A stretch of 64,000 nucleotides of DNA from Moritella sp. JT01 (GCF_001574435.1 NZ_LOCN01000019.1:135472-199471), one strand, 5' to 3'. Positions 1-9,836 are shown, counted from the stretch's first letter. Notes: a model not told the origin generated them from the letters alone. Numbers and translations are program-made.

Positions 1-1
1 A

Positions 2-1042
2 ACTCGCTTCGGTACCACCTTATACAAAAATTTCTTTGAAGGTTACACCGGTAAACTATGGGGTATCGACCCGCGTCAATTATCAGCCGACTGGGCATCG
101 CAACGCATTAGTTTGTTAGATTTAAAAGATGTTGTTCGACGTTTAATCCCAACGCGTGGCGCAACACCGCGTACTTACGCTAAAAAATACCGTTATCCTA
201 AACTCGGCTTTGGCCAAATGTACACCAAACTTGCAGAAAGACTACAAGAACAAGGTGTAACGATTGTTCGAGGCGCTAACATCACGGCATTAAAGCAAGG
301 CCATGATGCTGTTAAAAATAATGATCTTAATAAGAAAAACAGAATTGATGCCGTCACTTATGAACTTAACGGTGAGACACATTCAATTAATTGCGACCAT
401 GTTGTCGGTACTATTCCTTTACCTGTAGTTTGTACTTTAACAGGATTTGATTCTGGTCTAACTTACCGCTCACTGCGCTTTTTTAACATGCCGATGGCAA
501 CAGAAAACGTGTCACAAAATACTTGGCAGTACCTGTCTGATCCAGAGTTAATCGGTACGCGTTTGCAAGAACCACGTCGTCGTTCGCCATTCATGGCACC
601 CAAAGGACAAACATCGGTGATGATCGAGATCCCGTGTAACAAAGGTGACGATGTTTGGCACATGGACAACGACAAACTATTAAAACGCGTAAAACAAGAT
701 CTTAATCACCTAGGAGTGCCAGATGTAAGTACTGGTGAATTTTTTACCACTTACACCGAATACGCTTATCCAATGATGGACGTGAGTTATAACGCCAAAC
801 GCGAAGCCGCAATTACGCACCTTAACCAATTTGATAATTTAGTGATGACAGGTCGCCAAGGTACTTTCCGTTACATCTTCACCGATACAGCAATGGAAAT
901 GGGCTTAATGGCGGCAGAAGGTATTATTAAGGGTGAAGATAATCGTCGTCAGATCTTTGATCACCGTAACGAAAAAACAGTGATTGAAGTGCAAAGCATT
1001 ATGGATGATAAAAAAACGCCAGAGGAAAAAAATGTCGCTTAA
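2..1042 (+). CDS. FAD-dependent amine-oxidase-like oxidoreductase (5' end outside window)
   Basis: The reading frame is open from the first bases, so the N-terminal Rossmann/FAD segment lies outside the window; 346 residues are visible. The segment FFEGYTGKLWGIDP near the start and the C-terminal FRYIFTDTAMEMG stretch are typical of the UDP-galactopyranose mutase / protoporphyrinogen-oxidase-like amine oxidoreductase superfamily, whose C-terminus closes over FAD. The substrate cannot be told from sequence. The next gene starts inside its last codons, so the two are translationally coupled; a GT-C-like membrane protein follows, suggesting a role in glycan or lipid modification (inference). Confidence 0.7.
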   Translation, partial: TRFGTTLYKNFFEGYTGKLWGIDPRQLSADWASQRISLLDLKDVVRRLIPTRGATPRTYAKKYRYPKLGFGQMYTKLAERLQEQGVTIVRGANITALKQGHDAVKNNDLNKKNRIDAVTYELNGETHSINCDHVVGTIPLPVVCTLTGFDSGLTYRSLRFFNMPMATENVSQNTWQYLSDPELIGTRLQEPRRRSPFMAPKGQTSVMIEIPCNKGDDVWHMDNDKLLKRVKQDLNHLGVPDVSTGEFFTTYTEYAYPMMDVSYNAKREAAITHLNQFDNLVMTGRQGTFRYIFTDTAMEMGLMAAEGIIKGEDNRRQIFDHRNEKTVIEVQSIMDDKKTPEEKNVA

Positions 1043-1640
1043 AACTATCAATACAATGACGGTAAAATCATTTATCTTAGGCTTATTCGTATTATTATTT
1101 AGTGCGCAAAGCTTCGCTTATTCTTATGCCGCAGCAGGTAAAGAGCCATTAATTGAAGGTCGAGAAGCCTTGTTAAAAGCATTATCGGAAAATGATTATA
1201 ATGCAGTGCAAACAGCCTATGATTCGATGCAAAAAGAATTCGTTTATTTTAACGAGCACCATGGACTCGCTGTCGATAAACAAATGCAAACAGCAATCAC
1301 CAATAAAGATCAACAAGGTGTAACCACAGCATTAATCACCACGATAAAAGCAGAAGTTATGCGTCGTCTCAACGGTGCAGAGCAAAACATTAATGACTAC
1401 CAAGTGGCTAAAGTGTTAGTGGTAAAAAGTAAATTATTTATTGATTTACTTGCTGCCGATTTAACTGCCGACAATCGCCAACAGGCCGATATTGCCATCC
1501 GCGGTGCCCTTGCGTCGATTGGTAATCCAGGTGTATTTGGTGTGGGTCAAAAGCCTGCAGATGTAACGCGTTACATTGAATACCGCACTAGTTTACAAGC
1601 TGCATTACAATTTACATTGCCTGATGCACCAACAAAATAA
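1032..1640 (+). CDS. Exported protein of unknown function
   Basis: A 202-residue protein with an N-terminal signal peptide (basic MSLKTINTMTVK, a hydrophobic core, cleavage likely after AQSFA). The ATG at 1032 is chosen over one at 984 because it gives a clean signal peptide, has AGAGGAAA just upstream, and overlaps the preceding stop by 11 bp. The mature part is mostly helical-looking, without cysteines or recognisable motifs. It lies in an overlapping operon between the FAD oxidoreductase and a polytopic membrane protein and probably works with them in the periplasm; family not recognised. Confidence 0.7.
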   Translation: MSLKTINTMTVKSFILGLFVLLFSAQSFAYSYAAAGKEPLIEGREALLKALSENDYNAVQTAYDSMQKEFVYFNEHHGLAVDKQMQTAITNKDQQGVTTALITTIKAEVMRRLNGAEQNINDYQVAKVLVVKSKLFIDLLAADLTADNRQQADIAIRGALASIGNPGVFGVGQKPADVTRYIEYRTSLQAALQFTLPDAPTK

Positions 1641-3084
1641 TAAACCTTGGCGCTCTGGTTTAATAGTTAGCATTAGCTTAATAGCCTGCATTGCAGGCTA
1701 TTTTGGCTTACTCAATTATTATAGTTTTGATATTAGCAGTGATGATGCGCTTTATTTTCAGCGTGCCTTGAGCCACTTTTCAGTATTAGAATTTAGCCCT
1801 CACTTTCCCGGTTACCCTGGTTTTGTTTGGCTAGAACGACTTATCAGTGCGATAAGTTTACATCCCAACAGTAATGTCTTACTCAGTTTCCTTTCTGCAA
1901 TAGCGTTAACCTTCAGTGTTTTTGTGTATTGCTATCAACGTATGCGAATAAAGTCATTTGCATTATTCGCAGTAGTACTTTTTTTACTGCAAGGTAACAT
2001 TGCAGAATTAGCCTTAAACGGTTTATCAGACGCTTCCGCTCTGTGGTTCTTTAGCTTATATTTATTATTAACCCGTTTTCATTTACCGCTCGGCTCAAAC
2101 CTTTTATTAAAGACTAAATTACACCGTGTATTACAGTCTCTTTTACAAAGTCAAACATTCTCCGCGATTATTAGCGGGTTATTATTAGCGGCATGTTTAG
2201 CAACTCGACCGTCTTATTTACCCTTAGTCGCCAGCGCGCTCCTGCTAGCTCTCTTTTACAACAATCAGCTGTACTCAAACTACAAACGACTCGGTTGGCA
2301 GATATTAAGCATTACCCTGGTAGGCATCATTTGTGCGCTCTACGTGTTCATGCAAGATGGTTGGGCGTATATTGAAGAAGGACAGCGATTCACTCAAGGT
2401 CACTTTACGATTTGGGGTAATACCACAAGTACAACCGATTCGCGACTGAGCCAATGGCTTACTACATTAAGCAATACCTACTCCACTCTCGGGGTATTCT
2501 TATTAACCTCGATGCTAACCATTGGTTTATATCTACCAAAAACCCGTGGATTAAGTATTCTCGTGTGCTGTTGGTTTGCCTGGATCATCCGAGGGCAGAA
2601 TCCAGAGAATATTCGTCACTTAGCTGTTTTTAGCTTATTACTACCGATTATCTGCGCGCAACTCTTGGAACACGTTTACCAAACTCAACGTATTCGACCT
2701 GCTCTATATATATTAAGTATTACCTTGCTCGTGACACTGGGTTATCACAGTATCAAACAATTCACCCAACAAAAAAATGCACCTGTATTACAAGCGACTC
2801 AGTTCTTTAACACAATAGATAATCAGCAAATTATCATCAGTAATTATAATATTGATAATTTACGGCATAACCTGCCACAACATGTCATCTTAGACCGTCA
2901 TTATCAAAGCAGCAGTAATTACCAAGCCCAACAGCAAGGCTACTGGCGACTAAGCAGTAATAAACTAGGTACTGATAAACGCGTTAACGACAATTTAGTG
3001 GCTTTATTTAAAGGCCGCTTTCTTGGAGAACGAAATTTATACCTATATTACTTTGATCTGAATCATTTAAACCCGCGATCATAG
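1624..3084 (+). CDS. Polytopic membrane protein, GT-C glycosyltransferase-like
   Basis: A 486-residue protein with about ten hydrophobic segments. After the first membrane span comes an acidic loop (DISSDDALYFQRAL) followed by a PHFPGYPGF stretch, resembling the first periplasmic loop of GT-C glycosyltransferases that use polyprenyl-phosphate sugars (PMT/ArnT type). The ATG at 1624 lies inside the 3' end of the preceding gene (17-bp overlap); an upstream in-frame ATG at 1576 would add a non-membrane tail. Donor and acceptor are unknown and the GT-C assignment rests on topology and the acidic motif only. Confidence 0.55.
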   Translation: MHQQNNKPWRSGLIVSISLIACIAGYFGLLNYYSFDISSDDALYFQRALSHFSVLEFSPHFPGYPGFVWLERLISAISLHPNSNVLLSFLSAIALTFSVFVYCYQRMRIKSFALFAVVLFLLQGNIAELALNGLSDASALWFFSLYLLLTRFHLPLGSNLLLKTKLHRVLQSLLQSQTFSAIISGLLLAACLATRPSYLPLVASALLLALFYNNQLYSNYKRLGWQILSITLVGIICALYVFMQDGWAYIEEGQRFTQGHFTIWGNTTSTTDSRLSQWLTTLSNTYSTLGVFLLTSMLTIGLYLPKTRGLSILVCCWFAWIIRGQNPENIRHLAVFSLLLPIICAQLLEHVYQTQRIRPALYILSITLLVTLGYHSIKQFTQQKNAPVLQATQFFNTIDNQQIIISNYNIDNLRHNLPQHVILDRHYQSSSNYQAQQQGYWRLSSNKLGTDKRVNDNLVALFKGRFLGERNLYLYYFDLNHLNPRS

Positions 3085-3116
3085 CTACAAATATTGCACT
3101 ATGATTTCAACGCGAT

Positions 3117-3135
3117 ATAATGATAACCATTCTTA
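3117..3135 (+). promoter_or_regulatory. Candidate Fur box
   Basis: ATAATGATAACCATTCTTA resembles the 19-bp Fur consensus GATAATGATAATCATTATC, with a good left half and a degraded right half. It lies about 40 bp before the start codon of the multihaem cytochrome, where iron-dependent repression would make sense. Confidence 0.45.
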
Positions 3136-3175
3136 ATCGTAATACCACGTTCCCCCACCAAGATGCCGTAGATCT

Positions 3176-6112
3176 ATGAATATAAATATGTTGCCTAAAT
3201 TAATGTTCACCTTGTTACTCTTAGCAAGCCACTCGCTTTATGCTAGTACTACTTATTCAAATACAAAAAGTAACAGCTTATTACTATCTATAGATGGTAC
3301 GCAGTTTATTAGTGCAAACATGGATGCTGGTAGCGTCAGTCTTATTAACGCAGAAACCGGTAAGCTAATGGCTGAACAAGCCCTCGGTAAAGACCTACGT
3401 CGACTTGCATTAGACCCAATAAATAATCAATTATTAGTCAGTGACTATCTTGCAGATCAACTTTATCTCATTGATGCTAAAAGCCTGAAATTAATTAAAA
3501 CCATCAAAACAGGCTATCGCCCTTTTGGTATTGTTTATGATGAACATAACAAACAATACTACGTGACATTGTTTGAAGCTAAACAGCTAATAACCGTGTC
3601 AACCGATGGTGAAATAACCGCGACAACACAAACGGCAGATACACCACGTGGTCTTGCGTTAGCTGGCGATGGGCGTTTGTTTGTGACCCATAGTATGACA
3701 GGCCAAGTGTCTATCTATAATACGAGAACACAAAGCCTAGAATTAAACAAAATCATTCAACTTGCCGATACGCCAGTACATACCTCTCGTGCAACACCAC
3801 AAGGTAAACCGCGTGTATTAGATAACATTGCGATATCTCCAGATGGCACGCAAGCTTGGTTACCCCATGTGCTGTGGTCATTTACACAAGATTTCCAGTT
3901 TCAATCAACCGTCTTCCCAACCATTTCGTTACTTGACCTAACACCAGGTAAAGAAAAAGAATTAGTTGATAAACGTAAGCAACTATTCAAACAAATAAAC
4001 ATTATTGAAAATAACAATACTACGCGTATTGTATCTAACCCACATGACGTGGCATTCCGTGAAGACGGCAAAAAAGTATTTATTACCCTCTCTGGTTCAG
4101 AAGATCTGCTCGTGTTTGATTTATCTCGCCAAGGTAAAATAGGTAAGAAATCTAAACGCCATCGCCGTACCAAATTACAAGGCGGTGTGAAAGCGACGCA
4201 AATTTACCGCCATATTCCCGGTACTAATCCGCGTAGCCTGATTGAAAAAGACGGCACACTCTATGTTCAAAACGCCATGTCTCACGATTTAGTGAGTTTT
4301 GATGTGAGTGGTAAAGGTCCGTTTGCCAAAGTAAAATTAGCGAACGCTCAATTTGCCAAATTAATTAGTAAAGATCCCATCGCACCAGAATTACGTTTAG
4401 GTAAAACACTCTTTAATCTTGCAAACAGCGATAAGTTTGAAAATACAGCGATGGCGGGTGATTTTTGGATGAGCTGTAACTCTTGTCACCTTGACGGGTT
4501 TAACTTTACCAATAAATATTTGTTAGCCGACGGTACCAAAGACGTTAAAGAAAATGCCATGACAGGTCATGTCGGTTTAGCAACCATGATCGCTGGCAAC
4601 CCTATCGAAGCCTATATCAATATGATCCAAAAAACCCAAGGTGGTATGGGGACTGACCCGAAAAAACCAGAACTACCAAAAGTTAATCCTAAATCACCGT
4701 CTGCAGAGATCGTACGCTTAATGTCAGCATTAAACATGTACGTGACAACGAAAGAAAACTTACCTTATCTATCAACCTGGTTACGTTTTGATGACGAACG
4801 TAAGTTCACTCACAAATCTGAATGGTTAAATTCAGCAAGTTGTGAATCATGCCATAGCACCCTCTACAAACAGTGGGCAGACTCTAACCATGGAATGCAC
4901 ATGGATAGTCCTTATTACCGTTTCCAAGAAAACTTAGCTGCAGAAGCAGAAGGTGAACCATTTAGAAACTTATGCCGTGGCTGTCATGCACCGCAAACCT
5001 TGCTAAACAACAATAAAGCACCCTTGACTCACCTCAATAACATGTATGAAAAAGAAGGCCAGAGCCTACGCGATGCACTAAGAGAAGGTTTACCCGTAGA
5101 CGAAACAGGTACCAGTTGTGTTTTCTGTCACCGAATCACCAAAGCGGAAGATGCTGGCGGTAATACCGACCTCACGGTTAACTTAAAAGATCGTGCTAAA
5201 TACCTGTTTGAATTTTCTAGCAATCCAGTGCTAAAACTCGTCGCTGAAGCACAGATAAATGCATCGCCACAACAGCATAAAGACAGCTATTCAAACCCTG
5301 AACTGTACAAGAGCTCATTATATTGTGCGACCTGTCATAATGAATTCACCCCCGGTCAAGGTGCCAATGTGAATAACAACTATGGCGAATGGCAAGCCTC
5401 TAAATTTAACGCACCAGACAACCCTGAGCAGAACAAAACGTGTATCGATTGCCATATGCGTTTGGATATGACTGATTTTGATAAGAAGGTACCAGGGCGA
5501 GCAACCGATAATGGGCCAATTAAACCAAACTTGATTGCGCATAACTTTATTGGTGGTAACTATTACTTCTCTGACATGCGTTCGAAAGAACACGGTAAAC
5601 TCAGCCGTGACATTTTACGTAACGCCCTACTGCTCGACGTTGAAACCAGCGAAGATGGCCGTACTATTGATGTAAAAATCACAAACCATAATACCGGTCA
5701 CAAAATGCCGGGTGGCGCACGTCGTCAAGTATGGGTTGATCTTGTAGTAACGGATAGTAAAGGCGTAGAGCGCTTAGTGAGTGGTCAGTTAAACGATGGT
5801 TACTTACCAAAAGACAGCCGTGTGTTTGCTAAAAAATCCGGTTACATGCATGGTGAACCGGTTGGTCTTAAGTTCTGGCGCGTAGAGAAGATTCTATCAG
5901 ATACCCGTATTTCTCCTGATGAAACTCGTGTTGAATCATTTGAACTACCTGAAGGTATCAGCTATCCAATCACGGTAGTCGCTAAGATTAATTACCGTTC
6001 GTTCTCAAAACCACTAACAAGTAAAGTCCAAGCAGCCTTCCCTGAGCAAAATATTCCTTTTGCTGATGTGATTGAATTAAATAAAGTCACCAAGGTTTTC
6101 CAGCAGAAATAA
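3176..6112 (+). CDS. Periplasmic six-haem cytochrome c with N-terminal beta-propeller
   Basis: A 978-residue protein with a signal peptide (cleavage near SLYAS). Residues about 25-390 contain YVTN-type beta-propeller repeats (INAETGKL, IDAKSLKLIKTIKTGYRPFGI). Six CxxCH haem-binding motifs follow: CNSCH at about 434, CESCH 556, CRGCH 600, CVFCH 648, CATCH 717 and CIDCH 756. The first sits in a context like the MauG/cytochrome c peroxidase CxSCHLDG motif; the other five resemble the cytochrome c554-type multihaem fold. The C-terminal 200 residues look beta-rich. Likely a periplasmic electron-transfer protein or oxidoreductase; substrate unknown. It stands alone, followed by a terminator-like hairpin. 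Confidence 0.8.
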   Translation: MNINMLPKLMFTLLLLASHSLYASTTYSNTKSNSLLLSIDGTQFISANMDAGSVSLINAETGKLMAEQALGKDLRRLALDPINNQLLVSDYLADQLYLIDAKSLKLIKTIKTGYRPFGIVYDEHNKQYYVTLFEAKQLITVSTDGEITATTQTADTPRGLALAGDGRLFVTHSMTGQVSIYNTRTQSLELNKIIQLADTPVHTSRATPQGKPRVLDNIAISPDGTQAWLPHVLWSFTQDFQFQSTVFPTISLLDLTPGKEKELVDKRKQLFKQINIIENNNTTRIVSNPHDVAFREDGKKVFITLSGSEDLLVFDLSRQGKIGKKSKRHRRTKLQGGVKATQIYRHIPGTNPRSLIEKDGTLYVQNAMSHDLVSFDVSGKGPFAKVKLANAQFAKLISKDPIAPELRLGKTLFNLANSDKFENTAMAGDFWMSCNSCHLDGFNFTNKYLLADGTKDVKENAMTGHVGLATMIAGNPIEAYINMIQKTQGGMGTDPKKPELPKVNPKSPSAEIVRLMSALNMYVTTKENLPYLSTWLRFDDERKFTHKSEWLNSASCESCHSTLYKQWADSNHGMHMDSPYYRFQENLAAEAEGEPFRNLCRGCHAPQTLLNNNKAPLTHLNNMYEKEGQSLRDALREGLPVDETGTSCVFCHRITKAEDAGGNTDLTVNLKDRAKYLFEFSSNPVLKLVAEAQINASPQQHKDSYSNPELYKSSLYCATCHNEFTPGQGANVNNNYGEWQASKFNAPDNPEQNKTCIDCHMRLDMTDFDKKVPGRATDNGPIKPNLIAHNFIGGNYYFSDMRSKEHGKLSRDILRNALLLDVETSEDGRTIDVKITNHNTGHKMPGGARRQVWVDLVVTDSKGVERLVSGQLNDGYLPKDSRVFAKKSGYMHGEPVGLKFWRVEKILSDTRISPDETRVESFELPEGISYPITVVAKINYRSFSKPLTSKVQAAFPEQNIPFADVIELNKVTKVFQQK

Positions 6113-6117
6113 AATAC

Positions 6118-6158
6118 GATACAGCCGTCATAGTTAATAAGACTATTACGGCTGTATC
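6118..6158 (+). terminator. Hairpin after the multihaem cytochrome gene
   Basis: GATACAGCCGT pairs with ACGGCTGTATC around a 19-base loop that itself pairs partly. There is no clear T-tract, so it may be a weak or Rho-assisted terminator. Confidence 0.5.
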
Positions 6159-6303
6159 CATTCAATATATACCAATATTCCCGCATAGTACTAGCCACCC
6201 CCTCACCCATAATGTTGAACTTTTACCTATATTTACTAATTAATTCGACTTTTTGATTATTATGCATAAGCTTATAGATGTCTTTGTAAATAAAGTAACC
6301 TCT

Positions 6304-6930
6304 ATGCACGCATATATCGCTAAGCAACCGATCCTAAATAGCGCTCGTCACATAGTGGCTTATGAACTTTTATATCGCGATAGTTTAGAAAATACGTTTC
6401 CACTTATTAATGCCGAAATTGCGACAGAGCGGTTGGTTTATGAGCATTTGTTAAGTTCCAACATTGATAAACTTGTTGATAACAAACCTTACTTTATTAA
6501 CTTCACAGAGAAAAGCATTCTCAATGGTTTACCCAAAAAACTCATTAATAAACCCATTGTAATTGAAGTACTTGAAGATGTGCCACCCACACAGGCAGTA
6601 TTAAGGGCATTAAAGAAATTAAAAAATGATGGATTTACGATTGCATTGGATGATTTTATTTATTCTGAAGACTGGCTACCATTTTTTGGTGTTGTCGATA
6701 TTATTAAGTTTGATATTACCCTCACCTCATTTAACGAGATAAAAGAATTAACACCATTATTAGAAAAATATGGAATAAGTATACTGATCGAAAAAATAGA
6801 GACTGAGGAGCAATTTAAACAAGCTAAAAAACTCCAAAGTACATATTTTCAAGGCTATCTGTTTGCAGAACCTGAAATTGTGCTAAACCACATTAATAAA
6901 CCTGATTTAGAAATAATCAACTTTAATTAA
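6304..6930 (+). CDS. EAL-domain protein (YuxH-like, without HDOD domain)
   Basis: The N-terminus MHAYIAKQPI...VAYELLYRD is the typical opening of YuxH-type EAL proteins. The catalytic EAL triplet is replaced (IVIEVLEDV) although ALDDF is retained, so cyclic-di-GMP phosphodiesterase activity is doubtful and a binding or degenerate role is more likely. At about 208 residues it is half the usual YuxH length: the C-terminal HDOD domain is absent and the frame simply ends in FN. The ATG at 6304 matches the family N-terminus; earlier in-frame starts (6253 TTG, 6262 ATG) have no better ribosome-binding site. Confidence 0.75.
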   Translation: MHAYIAKQPILNSARHIVAYELLYRDSLENTFPLINAEIATERLVYEHLLSSNIDKLVDNKPYFINFTEKSILNGLPKKLINKPIVIEVLEDVPPTQAVLRALKKLKNDGFTIALDDFIYSEDWLPFFGVVDIIKFDITLTSFNEIKELTPLLEKYGISILIEKIETEEQFKQAKKLQSTYFQGYLFAEPEIVLNHINKPDLEIINFN

Positions 6931-6935
6931 TTCGA

Positions 6936-7517
6936 TTAACGGCTCGCATTGCCATTCATGAAATGTTTACGGCACAGTGAAACATAACGCTCATTACCGC
7001 CAATTTCAACTTGCTCACCTTCTCTTAATACCACACCGCAATCACTGACCCTGGCATTCATGTGCGCTTTATTACCACACCAACAGACGGTTTTAAGTTC
7101 TTCAACTTTATCTGCAAGACACATTAAGTGGTATGAACCTTCAAACATCTCTAATTTAAAATCGGTTTTCAATCCATACACAATCACAGGAATATTGAGT
7201 TCGTCAACCACATTGGCTAATTGGTAAACCTGTTCTCGAGATAGAAATTGACCTTCATCGATGATAAATACATCAATCTTCTGATTTTCTAATCGTGTAG
7301 ATACCGTGGTAAATAAATTGGTCTCTTTCTCAAATACATCAACGTCTAGTTTTAAGCCAACACGCGCGCCTATCACCCCCTTACCGTAACGACTATCACA
7401 CTCAGGTGTCATCGCTAATGGGTACATACCACGCTCAATATAGTTAAAGTGAGCTTGGATCAATTGTGTTGATTTACCTGAATTCATAGCTGCAAATTTG
7501 AAATGCAAAGATGCCAT
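6936..7517 (-). CDS. tdk: Thymidine kinase
   Basis: A 193-residue type II thymidine kinase (thymidine + ATP to dTMP, pyrimidine salvage). It shows the P-loop MNSGKSTQL near residue 11, the DEGQFL Walker B/lasso segment, and a zinc-binding CWCG near residue 145 with a second cysteine pair further on. The length is normal for the family. It starts at an ATG preceded by GAGGG. A strong terminator for the upstream transporter separates the two genes, so tdk is probably transcribed on its own. Confidence 0.95.
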   Translation of the reverse strand: MASLHFKFAAMNSGKSTQLIQAHFNYIERGMYPLAMTPECDSRYGKGVIGARVGLKLDVDVFEKETNLFTTVSTRLENQKIDVFIIDEGQFLSREQVYQLANVVDELNIPVIVYGLKTDFKLEMFEGSYHLMCLADKVEELKTVCWCGNKAHMNARVSDCGVVLREGEQVEIGGNERYVSLCRKHFMNGNASR

Positions 7518-7529
7518 TTTATACCCTCA

Positions 7530-7555
7530 AAAAAAACGCCTGTATAAACAGGCGT
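7530..7555 (-). terminator. Rho-independent terminator of the NhaC-family gene
   Basis: On the minus strand ACGCCTG pairs with CAGGCGT, followed by a run of T. It lies between the transporter stop and the tdk start. Confidence 0.85.
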
Positions 7556-7613
7556 ATATAATTACTTCACATTAATACCATTCATTATAAACAGCGTGTT
7601 ATTAATGTCTTAT

Positions 7614-9209
7614 TTATATTTTACGACTTAATCGCGACATAATAGCAACCACAATTGTAAATGCAATTGCTGAAGCGATAAAGCCCGATAGCACAGAGCT
7701 TGTTATGCCGAGTACCAAATAACCAATCGCACTTACTAACGCAATTGATAGCGCATATGGAAGCTGTGTCATTACGTGATCCATATGATGACAGTTGGCA
7801 CCCGTTGAAGATAGGATCGTGGTATCAGAGATAGGTGAACAATGATCGCCAAATACAGAACCCGCAAGCACAGATGCTAACATAGGTAACATCAACGAAA
7901 TTTCAGTACCCGCAGCCATATCTCCCGCGATTGGTAACATGATACCGAATGTGCCCCAGCTTGTTCCCGTTGCAAATGCCATAAAGCCAGCTAATACAAA
8001 CATGATAATCGGTAATAGACTCATTGGGATTGAATCACCCACTAATGCAGCAAGGTATTTACCCGTCTCCATAGAACCAATAGTTGAACCAATAGCCCAT
8101 GCGAAGAATAAGATATAAACCGCTGGTAGCATTGATTTAGCACCGTGGAAACTTGCTTGTGCGAGTAATGAAATAGACACACCAGAAATAAGGCTTAGCG
8201 CAAGTGCCACAGCAAGGCCTGATAAAGCGCCATATACTAAAGAACTACCTACATCTGTATTTTCAAATGCGCCGAGAATATCAAATGCTTTGCCATCCGC
8301 TGCTAGCGCCGATGCGCCCGAGTTAATCATAAAGAAGATAGTCGCAAAGATAAGCACTAAAATAGGTAAAATCAGGCCTGAAATATGACCACCTTCAGCT
8401 TCTTCTAATTCTACCGTTGAACCCGCTGGATTACCTTTTTTAGCATCAAACAACTCACCATTTCTTGCCGCTTCTTCTTCTTTTGCCATCACACCAAAAT
8501 CAAGGTTGAAACAAGCAACCGCAAATACCATTGCAATAGCAAAGATAGCGTAGAAGTTCATTGGTATCATTTGAACGAATGCCGCTAGAGGGCTGATATC
8601 GGTAATAGCGTGACTGGCTAAAATACCACCGATAACAGCAATGATATAAGCACCCCAACTTGAAATCGGCATTAATACACACATAGGAGCTGCGGTTGAA
8701 TCAAGTAAATAAGCTAATTTAGCACGAGAAACTTTATAACGGTCTGTCAGTGGACGACTTACACTACCCACAGCAAGGCTATTAAAGTAATCATCAACAA
8801 AAATGAACACACCTAAAAATGCAGTTAACAGTATACTACCGCGACGTGTAGTAATTTTTTGTTTCGCCCAATCAGCAAACGCACTGGTTGCGCCGCTTAC
8901 CATCATAATACTCGTTAACATACCCAGTATGAATAGGAATATGATGATTGATAGATTCCAAGTATTGAACGATCCCACGTCCCAGAATGAGCCTTTGCTC
9001 GCATCACCAGATTCCCAAACCAAACTTAATGATAAATCTACAAGGTGTTTAGCTGCACTAACAACATTAAAGTCGGTTAAAAATAATGCGCCAAGTAAAA
9101 TACCACAACCAAGTGATAACAATACTTTACGTGTAAGAATTGCTAATGTAAGTGCAACTAGTGGTACAACTAGCGATAACGCTGAGTCTGAATAATTAAT
9201 GAGTTCCAT
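7614..9209 (-). CDS. NhaC-family transporter, probable lysine transporter (LysW type)
   Basis: A 531-residue protein with about 12 membrane segments. FIFVDDYFNSLAVGSVSRPLTD and the C-terminal GDHCSPISDTTILSS are hallmark motifs of the NhaC Na+/H+ antiporter superfamily. The leader carries a lysine riboswitch; comparative genomics previously named such NhaC-family genes LysW, proposed lysine transporters, so lysine uptake in exchange with or driven by Na+ is a better guess than pure sodium/proton exchange. The ATG at 9209 has AAAGGGATC upstream. Monocistronic, with its own terminator. Confidence 0.85.
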   Translation of the reverse strand: MELINYSDSALSLVVPLVALTLAILTRKVLLSLGCGILLGALFLTDFNVVSAAKHLVDLSLSLVWESGDASKGSFWDVGSFNTWNLSIIIFLFILGMLTSIMMVSGATSAFADWAKQKITTRRGSILLTAFLGVFIFVDDYFNSLAVGSVSRPLTDRYKVSRAKLAYLLDSTAAPMCVLMPISSWGAYIIAVIGGILASHAITDISPLAAFVQMIPMNFYAIFAIAMVFAVACFNLDFGVMAKEEEAARNGELFDAKKGNPAGSTVELEEAEGGHISGLILPILVLIFATIFFMINSGASALAADGKAFDILGAFENTDVGSSLVYGALSGLAVALALSLISGVSISLLAQASFHGAKSMLPAVYILFFAWAIGSTIGSMETGKYLAALVGDSIPMSLLPIIMFVLAGFMAFATGTSWGTFGIMLPIAGDMAAGTEISLMLPMLASVLAGSVFGDHCSPISDTTILSSTGANCHHMDHVMTQLPYALSIALVSAIGYLVLGITSSVLSGFIASAIAFTIVVAIMSRLSRKI

Positions 9210-9325
9210 GATCCCTTTGACCTAATAATTTTTACAGGGAACGACTAAACAAGACAGATGAGATGTGCAATAAGGATATTTACAATATGATAGATGTAAA
9301 GATTACCCATATACTCTTCTATTTC

Positions 9326-9500
9326 AGTAGCGCCCCATAGTTAATATAAAATTGACTATGACAGTGATGTCTCTATTCGAACACATCCCCAGAATGAATA
9401 TCTTTAGCTTAAATACTCATTCTTCGGCGCAATTCCCTTTTGTGTCGTTATTATCGGAGCTACCTAAACAACACTACTTATGAATTGCGCACCTCTACTT
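9326..9500 (-). promoter_or_regulatory. Lysine riboswitch (L box)
   Basis: Reading the minus strand: AGTAGAGGTGCGC opens the aptamer, then GGGAATTGCGCCGAAG, a CTGGGG element, the CACTGTCATAG segment, and a closing GGGGCGCTACT that pairs with the opening strand. This ordered set of conserved blocks matches the lysine riboswitch. It sits about 115 bp before the start codon of the NhaC-family transporter. The segment after the aptamer could act on transcription or ribosome access; no obvious T-run terminator is seen, so translational control is likelier. Confidence 0.85.
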
Positions 9501-9836
9501 AGGAGGAGGCACAATAGTAGCAGGTAATTTCATCAATTCAAGGCAGTATTAGTCTCAACGTTCATAAAACAAACAAAATTCGATACAAAAATCTAATTGA
9601 CAAACCCATAATTATTAATAATAAAAGTAAATCGACTTCAAATAATAGACCATTAAATAGTTTTAAAAGTTATATTTATAAATATATTTTACTTACTTAA
9701 TCTATTCTAGCTAAGTTTAATAAATAAGTGTAAATAGATTATTGGTATTTATTTAACTATTGTATATTAACCACATTAAAGTATATTAATCTTATTGCAG
9801 TTTATTAATCACCCCCGTCTATATTAGGTACTAATT
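9501..9836. other. AT-rich intergenic region upstream of hns
   Basis: Very AT-rich sequence lies between the lysine riboswitch and hns. It should hold the divergent promoters for both; many TATA-like hexamers are present and no single promoter can be singled out. No open frame of note. The AT-rich, curved-looking tract before hns would suit the autoregulation known for H-NS (inference). Confidence 0.4.
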
